Shown here: one piece after another, positions 56,041 through 64,000 of the stretch | Numbering within the stretch: the first letter of the stretch is position 1 | Layout: each line of letters starts with the position of its first letter | Assembly (NCBI GenBank): GCA_000310025.1 | Contig: FN648396.1 | Coordinates: 1 to 64,000, forward strand | Length of the DNA stretch: 64,000 nucleotides | Direction of reading: 5' to 3' | DNA from: Ectocarpus siliculosus | Lineage: Eukaryota > Sar > Phaeophyceae > Ectocarpales > Ectocarpaceae | The notes under the pieces: model-generated | Told to the model about the DNA's origin: nothing | What the model saw: only the letters and a program-made list of their open reading frames with translations | Database searches by the model: none | Program-made: the position numbers and the translations under genes

Positions 56041-56398
56041 TTACGAGTAACCCTTGAAAACACAACCTCTCATCACCGTACACAGTCACCAAGTGCTTCG
56101 AAATACTTCGTTGTTCTTTGTGGCAACAGGTAAATTGACACACCCGTGTGCCAACTTGCAGGGCATTCCTCCAAAAATGTCCTAACGACGGATACACCCA
56201 TGTGCTGCTGCAAGACTAATTAGCCACCAAGTCGTGAAATGATCGGATGGCCCCCCAGACCCTTTTGCAAACTGCTGTATGGATCAGTCACACGCTCGTA
56301 CAAATTACCGTTGGGTTGCCACGTATGCGGTGAGATGAGGATGACTTGAACGCCTGAACGCATACACCTTGGGCCGCATCAGGGTCAAATCGCTACAG

Positions 56399-56511
56399 TG
56401 GTAGCTACGGTTTAAGAGAGTGTCGTGAGAAGCCACTATCTCTCTCTTAAATCCGGTTTTCTCTTATACGGTGTTGGCCACGGTCTAAGAGAAACATATC
56501 TTAAACCGTAG
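56399..56511. mobile_element. Small foldback, TTTAAGAGA-type
   Basis: TAGCTACGGTTTAAGAGAG on the left pairs with the inverse of CTTAAACCGTAGCCAAC on the right. Internal CTCTCTTAA / TTAAGAGAG blocks also pair. A relative sits at about 58365-58447 (GGATTAAGAGAAG ... TTCTCTCTTAAAATC). Confidence 0.6.
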
Positions 56512-56711
56512 CCAACTCAGCTACGGCCCTTTAAGAGCCATGCTGTTGCCGAAACCGCCTGGCGAGGTCATGGAGGTCAAAAATGACATGTTGAGAACGT
56601 TGCTGCTGCGTGCATCAGTGCCTTCTTTGTGCTCGCGAGACGTACCGAATTTTACAAATGCATGGAGCAAAAAAAACAGCGACAAAAATAAATCGAAATG
56701 ATACACGTGGT

Positions 56712-56967
56712 CTGGCGGCTTTCGCCGCCCCGCATAATAGATCGATTGCAAGATACGCGATAAGTGGTACTCAACATTCGTGCCAGAAAAATGCAGTATT
56801 GAAATGAGAATGACGATGGGTCGGTGCAGAAAGAGAGGGCGACTCGATTTTTGCCAAACAGCGAGCAGCAGTATCCGACCAAACATCAAACAAAATGAAA
56901 TTTCACATGCATAGGTGGATGGAGAGTGGTAGTGCTGACTGGCGGCTTTCGCCGCCCCGCGCAATAA
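56712..56967. repeat. Direct pair of a GC-rich hairpin
   Basis: CTGGCGGCTTTCGCCGCCCC followed by GCRYAATA occurs at 56711 and 56938. GGCGG/CCGCC pairs around a short loop in each copy. Confidence 0.85.
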
Positions 56968-57245
56968 AAACTTCGATCACACCGACCGACGCCAGAAGTG
57001 CACCCGGCGTCTACTCGCGTGGTTCATCGTGTATCATCAACTGAGTAGATACCTGTACGTTGCAGCAGCAAGCTGTACCACCACGGCACACAGAGTTTAA
57101 ATGTACATACATGCGGCGTGGATGGATGGGGAGCGGAGGAAAGTGGCGACCGGTACCGCGGACGACCGAGCCACACGACGCAGAGCGAGGCAGACGCAGA
57201 GCGAGAACAAATATGCATGCATCTACTCCATATGTGGGATCAGCA

Positions 57246-57392
57246 TGATCAAGAAGCGCCCGAAAGATCCCGCAGAGACGGAAATAAAGAAAATAAATGC
57301 GGCTCTGAGAGCGGCCAAAGCGCCGAAATTGAGCCCTCTCAGCGCCCGAGAGAAATTTCTCGTGAATGCTCGCGGAATTGTTGAAGAATGAA
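57246..57392 (+). CDS. 48-codon lysine/alanine-rich frame, unrecognised
   Basis: From the ATG at 57246 the frame encodes a charged, helix-prone peptide (KRPKDPAETEIKKINAALRA start) and ends with a stop at 57390. Composition is more protein-like than its surroundings. It could be an exon or gene remnant. No family recognised. Confidence 0.22.
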
Positions 57393-57714
57393 AATTTGCA
57401 CGTGAAAGTTTTGTGGGAGGTGTCGGAGCTGAGAAGATGGACATGTCCTTCGACATGATGAGTGGAAGAAGAAACAGAGACTGGGTCAAAAAGAAAGAAA
57501 TATGAACAAAGGGAAGGAGCCGAGGACAGGGGCGAGAGAGCAGGAGGCGTCTTGCCTGCGTTTCAACCCGTAACCCGTGAACAACGGGTGTGTCCATAGA
57601 CAGACGTCTTACATCGCGCAGCAGCTGACTGACAGATTGTTGACAGATATGTCAATTATCGGAACCGAAAGAAGCCCGCACGACCGCACCCGGAGGGTTG
57701 AAAGTTGAACATAC

Positions 57715-57950
57715 AGTCCCTACGTACATGTGGAGAGCCCGACGTGTGACAGATATGTATACATACATGTGGAGCGCCCGTCGTGTGAAAGAAAGAGAGA
57801 TGAAAGCCCTGTGAGAAACTGTCATGAGCAGAGGAAAGACTGCGAGGATGGGTGTACAGAGTAAATATGCATAGAAAGCCCGACTTGTGACAGAGAGAGA
57901 TACATGTCGTCTGTCGACAGCACCACGTGTAGAGCCCGACGCGTGAAAGA
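57715..57950. repeat. Degenerate GAGCCCGACGTGTGA repeat, four copies
   Basis: (TACATGTGGA)GAGCCCGACGTGTGAMAGA-like blocks occur near 57728, 57768, 57872 and 57927 with uneven spacing. The minus strand reads repeated VTRRALHMYV-type peptides through the first ones. Confidence 0.65.
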
Positions 57951-58530
57951 ACGAGAAAAATGAAGTCCTGTGCGAAGCGTGTGAGTCAGGTGTGGAAACG
58001 TTCGTCGAACGAGAGAAAGGTGGAAAAGCGGATAAACGGAAAATTAACGGAGCGGAAGAGCGGGAAAACAAAATGCAGGCCTGTCAGCGGCCTAGAGAGG
58101 CCGGAATAGAGGCCTGTCAGAACCCGAGATAACATGGTGCTTCGCAGAGAGCAGAATCTTTAAACGAAAAAGAAATATGGCATTATGTACCACCGTAGAA
58201 TACCTCCGCGTTCCTACGTCGGCCTCGGCATCCTCTCGTTCCTTTAGGCATTGTGAAATGAATCCCTCATGCAAGTCCGATTTGCTTCCCTCGCTGCACA
58301 GGGCATGGCGTCTGCAGCGGAGGTCGTCTGTGGTCTGCGCGTCTGTGTGGCTTAAATATTTTGGCTCCGGATTAAGAGAAGACGAGAGGAATAGGGAAAA
58401 TTCTCTCTTAAAATCGGGGCTTGACAAGCCAGTTTGGCTCTCTTAAGGGGGGGCAGAAGAGGGGTCTTGACGCTGGCTCTTTCCCCTATACTTTAATCCT
58501 ATACAAAGAAAGAAAACAACCTTCCCGCCA

Positions 58531-58993
58531 GGGTTAGGTTAGGCATTCTACTGTCGGCAGTAGAGGACACCATGGAGAGGCGTCGTGCGTGCTGGCACGT
58601 TCAGATTTGCTACTGGAGCTGAAATATCGAAGGTCGCAGCAGCCTTTGAAAACAGTCTGAAATCTGCGCCGGAACCAAGCGGCATCCAACATTTGTCACA
58701 GCCGTGTGCTCACCGCCACGGACCGCAAACCCCTGAACAGAAAGGGTGTCAGCAGGAGCTAGTGGCATCAGGTGCTGTAAACCAGCAGTTTAGGAGATTG
58801 GTGTCAGTGGCGGCGAGCACGGCTGTGACAGATGTTGGATGCCGCTTGGTTCCGGCGCAGATTTCGGACTGTTTTCAAAGGCTGCTACGACCTTCGATAT
58901 TTCAGCTCCAGTAGCAAATCTGGACGTGCCAGCACGCACGGCGCCTCTTCATGATGTCCTCTACTGATGACAATACAATGCCTAACCTAACCC
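58531..58993. mobile_element. 460-bp foldback element with telomere-like tips
   Basis: Left arm (58531 to about 58718) and right arm (about 58815 to 58993) are near-perfect inverted copies of about 180 bp. Both include TTTGCTACTGGAGCTGAAAT and GAACCAAGCGGCATCCAACA. The spacer is about 95 bp. The outermost sequence on each side is GGGTTAGGTTAGGCATT, i.e. two telomere-like units. A single mRNA-like frame across it is a by-product. Superfamily unknown. Confidence 0.85.
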
Positions 58994-59384
58994 TACAATG
59001 CCAAACCTAACCCTCAAAACTGACCATATTTGAGCGCCGCCCGTTTTGGCTCTGTTGACTTGAACTTAAAATAGTGTGACTTCTATATCTTGATTTCAAA
59101 GGAAGCGTGTGGAGGTAGACGCGTGAAATGCATGTTTTGAGCAGCCTCTACTCCCGCCCTGTGCGAGAATCAACGATTTCTGTTTTTCGCGATTCCTTCC
59201 GACTGGTTTTGCGTGTCTGTTGTGCAATTTCTGGTGATCTTGCGTTTGTTTCCAAAATTTGTCAACATCAAAATTCCTCTTCTGCCGCACGATTTCTGAA
59301 CACGCCCCAACATATGTTTGGGATGGCGAAGCAGCGAGTGCAGCCTATGTAGAATACCCAAACAATTATCGGGGCCGGGAGCCC
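58994..59384. other. No gene recognised
   Basis: Begins with a partial repeat of the foldback tip (ACAATGCCAAACCTAACCCT); otherwise unremarkable. Confidence 0.4.
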
Positions 59385-59455
59385 ATGGGCGGCCCATGGA
59401 CGCCCATGGACGCCCATGGACTTCCCATGTGTGCCCCATGGGCATGAGGTTGCGG
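59385..59455. repeat. CCCATGGAC satellite, third locus
   Basis: Tandem GCCCATGGAC units with CATGGG ends, related to the CATG-centred satellite at 33.4 and 40.6 kb. Confidence 0.75.
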
Positions 59456-60388
59456 ACATTACGAAATAAAACACAGGGGGGTGTTATCTTGCTCAAGGTC
59501 TCCCGAAGCGTGGCACGAGACACCAATCACACACAAGGTTCCTTCCATACAATTATTGTAACCCAAAGTGGTGCCTCGTATGAACAGCCTGCTACACTTT
59601 CTGCGCGGTGCAGGGATGCCTGTCAAGTGATATCACCCTTCCACAGCAGAAGCCATGCGTTTCCCCCCAAAAAAACAGCGCCCCGATGTAGACCTAAGCA
59701 CGCCGAGACAGAAACGCTCACCCTCTCATTCTGGTGTAGTTACTTCTCCCGGTCCTCTCTCCCTCTTTCTCTCTCCCCGTGCCACCGCTGCCGTGGCTGC
59801 CGTGGCTGCTGCTGCTGCGGGTGATGGCGTGTGATCGTGTGATGCAGGGGCGGCGCATGGCGCTGAACAATGCGTCGGGTTCTCGACGAAAAGTGTTACC
59901 GTTCGGGACAGTGGTGCGGCGACAAAAACTACAGCAGTAACGCCACACGTAGTATAGTCTGCATCTATCTGTCATTTGCATGATGTACTTGAACATTTGA
60001 ACATCGCAACATCGCGTCATCCGCTCGAGCTCGGTGTTGGGCGGAGCTTGCCACCATGCGCATGTCATGATCACCAGACCATCTGCGAGAGCGTTGAACG
60101 AGAAAGTGATCCACGAGGTGTTCGTGGGTCTACGGACATGGTTTGGATATGTTAGCCGTACGTACAAGTGTGACGCAGATGGTGTAGAACCTTTTAGGTA
60201 GGGGTACGGTGATGATGCACCGGGGCCCCCTTTTGTTGTGTGCAGCAGCCCTGCTGCCACTCCTCCTTTTCTGAGCACGACAGCGCCCTGGGTACGGGCG
60301 TTGCCTCACCGTCTGAAGTTAATACACTACACAAACAATACCCGATAAGTACGCGGAGTACGGCCGACAAACACTCTAGAGTTGATTG
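59456..60388. other. Upstream region of the copia element; LTR not delimited
   Basis: The 5' LTR of the element at 60416 should lie here, but its second LTR is outside the window so the edges cannot be set. A CGTGGCTGCCGTGGCTGCTG run lies near 59795. No host gene seen. Confidence 0.4.
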
Positions 60389-60400
60389 TCCCTCGAGGGA
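60389..60400. promoter_or_regulatory. 12-bp palindrome before gag
   Basis: TCCCTCGAGGGA, perfectly self-complementary, 15 nt before the gag ATG; counterpart of 24234-24245. Confidence 0.45.
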
Positions 60401-60415
60401 TAGCCGCATCGGGTC

Positions 60416-63400
60416 ATGTCTGCGTCGGACAGCGGTTCCGTCGCAGGGCTGGGGGAAGAGACCTCAGCCACGCAACAGCAACACGCCGAGGATCCGGCGA
60501 TTGCGAGGCTGGAGGGCCAGTTATCGCAGCTGATGAGCGTAGTGATGGAGTTGAAGAGGAAGGAGCCTGGTGACGCCGTGGCGGGCGATGCCAGTAGGGG
60601 CGGCGGTGCTGCCGTCCCAAGCCAGAGAGAGGCTCTGCCGCCTGGGGGCGGGCGGGGGCGTTTTTCCCCGGGAANNNNNNNNNNNNNNNNNNNNNNNNNN
60701 NNNNNNNNNNNNNNNNNNNNNNNNNNNNNNNNNNNNNNNNNNNNNNNNNNNNNNNNNNNNNNNNNNNNNNNNNNNNNNNNNNNNNNNNNNNNNNNNNNNN
60801 NNNNNNNNNNNNNNNNNNNNNNNNNNNNNNNNNNNNNNNNNNNNNNNNNNNNNNNNNNNNNNNNNNNNNNNNNNNNNNNNNNNNNNNNNNNNNNNNNNNN
60901 NNNNNNNNNNNNNNNNNNNNNNNNNNNNNNNNNNNNNNNNNNNNNNNNNNNNNNNNNNNNNNNNNNNNNNNNNNNNNNNNNNNNNNNNNNNNNNNNNNNN
61001 NNNNNNNNNNNNNNNNNNNNNNNNNNNNNNNNNNNNNNNNNNNNNNNNNNNNNNNNNNNNNNNNNNNNNNNNNNNNNNNNNNNNNNNNNNNNNNNNNNNN
61101 NNNNNNNNNNNNNNNNNNNNNNNNNNNNNNNNNNNNNNNNNNNNNNNNNNNNNNNNNNNNNNNNNNNNNNNNNNNNNNNNNNNNNNNNNNNNNNNNNNNN
61201 NNNNNNNNNNNNNNNNNNNAAGCCGCAAAAACCGTAGGCTTGGACGGGCAGCTTATCGGCAACGCCGAGAAGCACGCACCCGTCGGTGACCCAAACAGGC
61301 CTAGCTCGGAGCTGTATAGCTTGGGCTACACAAGTGATGAGGTTCAGAGGGGCCTCCAGGCGTTCCACTTTGTGACTACAGCCATCGTCCGAGAAGCCGA
61401 CAAGGCAATCGTGAATAAATGCGAGACCGCAAAGGAGATCCTTGCGGAGCTCGACAAAGTACACAACCCGGAGTCGCAGGGCTCGAAACAAGCCCTCATG
61501 AAGAAGATGTTTCGATTCACGATCCCCGCACACAGCAACAGCAACCCTGTCGAGCATCTATACACGCTCGAGCTGCTGTACTCACGACTGCGGGAAAAAG
61601 GGCTCAACGCTGACACACCCTTTGTTCTCGCACACTTTGTCGATGCCCTTCCACCCGAGTACCAACAAGCCAAATTCTTCTTGGAGACGGCTACAAACCT
61701 GGACCGGGGCGAGATAATCAGGGTAGTCAGTACCGTGCACGCGAGCCTCCCGGAGGGGAGGAGGGCCACGAAGGGCCAGCGGAAGGCGGAGCATGCTTTC
61801 CTCGCGAGCGACGGTGGCAACAGGGGCGGAGCGCCCGGCCGCAACAGCGGCGGCCACAGCAAGGGCGGCGGCGGCGGTGGCAGCCAGAAGGGGAAAGGGG
61901 GTGGTCGCAAGGGCGGTGGTGGTGGCAACAGCGGCGGAGGCGGCGGCGGTGCAGGTAGCATGCACGGCCGCTGCTTCCGGTGCGGAGAGAAGGGTCACCA
62001 GGCGGCCGCCTGTACCAAGCCGGAGCCCCTGCGATGCGAGAAATGCCTGGGCTACGGACACGACAAGAGCAAGTGCTCGTCCGAGCAGGCGGTGCTCGCG
62101 GTGGAGCTGCCGGTCTTGGACGCCACCGCACTGGACGTGGCAGAGGAGGCGCTAGTGGTCCGTGACTTCACAGGCGAGTGGAACAGAGTCGTTGATCGAG
62201 GGGGTGTAGAGCAGGCCAGGCAGGAAAGGTTTGTGGCCGATACCGGCGCAACCAACCACATGTTCCCGAGCGCTAACGCGTTCGAAAACTACCATGAGTG
62301 CGATCGACGTTTGAGTGTCGCCGCAGGGAAGCAAGCCTTCGCCATAGTAGGCTACGGCGACGTGAGGGTGTCCATCGGTTCTCGCGTTGGGACCACAGAC
62401 CTGCTGTTGAAACGGGTCGCTCATGTGCCGGAGCTGAATTACAACCTCGTGTCCCTCACAGCCCTTTTGAAGCAAACCAAGGGCCGCTTAGCCGCAGACG
62501 AGCGTGAGTTGGAGGTGTTCGTTGGTGGGGGGGAGTCGGTGTACTTCCCTCTATGGGGGGACCTGTTCGTTCAGACTGGTCACCGCATAGAGTCGGGTAG
62601 GGAACTAGCCTGTGCCATAATTGCTCCTGGTAACGCGAAAGCGAACCGCACCCCCGTTGACATCAACGACTTCCACTGCGCGCACGGCCACTCCCACGAG
62701 GTGCTGCTGAAGAACACGGCGAAGCAGCAAGGGGTGACTCTGGTGGGCCAGCTCCGGGAGTGCATGGGGTGCTCGACGGCAAAGGGGCTATCCAAGCCCA
62801 TCCCCAACAGGACGTCAACCCGAGCAGTTAAGAAACTGCAGAGAGTGTTCGTGGATTTGAGTGGGAAGGCAAGGGTGCAGAGCTTGGGGGGGAAGTGGTA
62901 CACTCTCATTGTAAGGGATGACTGCACGAGGTGGAACCGCGTCTACTTCTTGAAAAACAAGTCAGACGCTGCAGAGGCATTCGAGAGATACCTAGCGGAA
63001 AACAGGGCAGACGGAGCCCCATCCGAGGTCATGGTCGTGCGGTCTGACAACGGAGGAGAGTTTTTCGAGGGAGAATTCGGAAAGCTGTGCCGCAAGTATT
63101 GCATCAAGCAGGAGTTCACCCCCGCATACAGCCCAGAATACAACGGTGTAGCTGAGAGAGCACTGGGACTGATAAAGGATGCAGCACTAGCCGCCCGCAT
63201 ACAAGCGCCGATTCCTTACCCCGAAGCACCAAGCTACCCCTCCCTTTGGGCCGAAGCCACAGCTTGGGCATGCAACGCCCTGAACTGCACCTCCACCACA
63301 TCCAACCCGGACAAGAAATCGCCGTACGAAATGTGGCACGGGCACCCACCTCCCCCAGAGGCGACGTACCCGTTCCTCAAACCCGCCGTATACAAGGTCA

Positions 63401-63888
63401 AGCGCACGCACAAGTCAGAGCCGAAAGCAAAAAAGTGTTTTTACCTCGGCCCTGGAATCAACACAAACCGTGATTGCGTGCGCATCCTGAACGAAAAACG
63501 CCAAGCGATCACCACTCGCAACTTCACCTGGCAATCTGTGCCCGCCGCCCCGACCGCGCACCCCCAGCCGCTGCCTCCCATTGCAGAGGAGGACGAGGAG
63601 CTCACGACTGGGGAGCACGAGGGCGGAGGGGGTGCGTCATGCCACGGTGGAGGGAGGGCGGAGGGAGAACCTGAGGATGGAGGTTTCCACCTTGACACGA
63701 CGGCAAACCCGGGGCCCGCGGAGCCGCCCGCGCGCGATGCGCCGGCGGCGCCGCCGGCCGCGCCCCAGGAGTCGGGCGCGGGCGACGCTGGCGATGGCGC
63801 CCCCTCGAGCAGGGAGGGCGCGAGCGTCGCCCCATCTACCACGTCGACCGGGATGGCCGATGTGGGCGGCGGCAACAGCAGCAGCAGC

Positions 63889-63925
<37 letters not shown>

Positions 63926-64000
63926 GTGGCGGCAGCGACAGCGGCAGCGACACGGATATTCCGGCGCTCCGCGGGCCCGAGGAACGGAGGCTCGCCCGCT
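60416..64000 (+). CDS. Ty1/copia Gag-Pol polyprotein, partial (runs off the window)
   Basis: Start at the ATG of 60416: an acidic N-terminus with a coiled coil, as in the 24-kb copy. After the gap one frame is open from 61222 to the last base. It gives UBN2-like Gag (61320-61740), a Gly-rich basic stretch, two zinc knuckles (61972-62013 and 62035-62076), protease with FVADTGATNH (Asp at 62239), the HHCC pre-integrase domain (about 62665-62790), and the integrase core with Asp at 62854, Asp at 63046 in RSDNGGEF and Glu at 63154 in NGVAERALG, spacing D-x35-E. A Pro/Ala/Ser-rich linker with a poly-Ser run follows; reverse transcriptase and RNase H should lie beyond 64000. The order protease-integrase before reverse transcriptase defines copia. 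No stop or frameshift is visible, so the element may be young. Confidence 0.9.
60675..61219. other. Assembly gap, 545 N, inside gag
   Basis: Unknown bases interrupt the Gag coding region; the frame before (frame 2) and after (frame 1) cannot be compared because the gap length is an estimate. Confidence 0.99.
63871..63927 (+). repeat. (AGC)n in the copia integrase-RT linker
   Basis: About fifteen AGC codons with GGC interruptions encode poly-Ser/Gly between integrase and the expected reverse transcriptase. Confidence 0.9.

Noticed and set aside
54738-56133. Plus-strand frames of 177 and 254 codons across the TACCGCC blocks
   Set aside because: They are open because the repeat lacks stop codons; both strands are open in the same places.
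60376-61557. Minus-strand frame of 393 codons across the second gap
   Set aside because: It is antisense to the copia gag and more than half unknown residues.
1-64000. CRISPR arrays, rRNA or tRNA genes
   Set aside because: No regular direct repeats with unique spacers, and no cloverleaf or rRNA core sequence that I could recognise on either strand. The regular repeats found are satellites or minisatellites.

Overview
The window reads from a chromosome end inward. It opens with a terminal (CCCTAA)n array, so the telomere repeat is TTAGGG. It then runs through about 14 kb of subtelomeric repeats, and after that about 50 kb of transposon-rich, gene-poor DNA with two assembly gaps (46088-46187 and 60675-61219). 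Exons bounded by GT/AG sites, LTR retrotransposons, a pogo-like transposase, a Crypton-like fragment and many foldback elements make it a eukaryotic nuclear chromosome. The TTAGGG telomere, moderate GC, HYR and cysteine-rich extracellular modules and this transposon mix best fit a stramenopile, probably a brown alga. That assignment is inference; no marker gene settles it.

1-14.4 kb: telomere, then three tandem telomere-associated units of 0.7-0.8 kb (97-2345), then six diverged copies (A-F) of a 0.7-1.4 kb subtelomeric unit. Each of A-F carries, on the minus strand, one short exon that is a multiple of three long, phase 1 at both ends, and encodes a six-cysteine or related module. A 79-codon HYR exon and a 54-nt cysteine exon of the same phase and strand lie between units A and B. 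I read this as the remains, or a reservoir, of a modular secreted or cell-surface protein gene family spread by subtelomeric duplication. Interstitial telomere repeats lie in units A and D at about the same internal position but in opposite orientations.

14.4-33 kb: no confident host gene. It holds several inverted-repeat elements (17.8, 20.3 and 28.4 kb), tandem repeats (71 bp at 18.8 kb, about 280 bp at 30.6 kb), and a copia-type gag-only element (24.26-25.64 kb) with one in-frame stop. A 250-bp repeat just upstream of that gag recurs inverted at 29.44-29.69 kb.

33-41.4 kb: a decayed Ty3/gypsy element on the minus strand (33800-40638) with 185-bp LTRs, reverse transcriptase, RNase H, integrase, a chromodomain-like region and a Tudor/Agenet-like tail, but no gag or protease. 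CATGGA-type palindromic satellite lies on both sides, and the right block runs in frame into a Crypton-like C-terminal domain.

41.4-60.3 kb: a broken pogo/CENP-B-type transposase (43.5-44.85 kb) whose probable intron contains a repeat shared with the subtelomere at 3.7 kb; a 623-codon minus-strand ORF of unknown function (48947-50818), the best candidate host gene; and many simple repeats and foldbacks, including a 460-bp palindrome whose tips are telomere-like.

60.4-64 kb: a Ty1/copia element on the plus strand, open from Gag through protease and integrase to the window edge, interrupted only by the gap.
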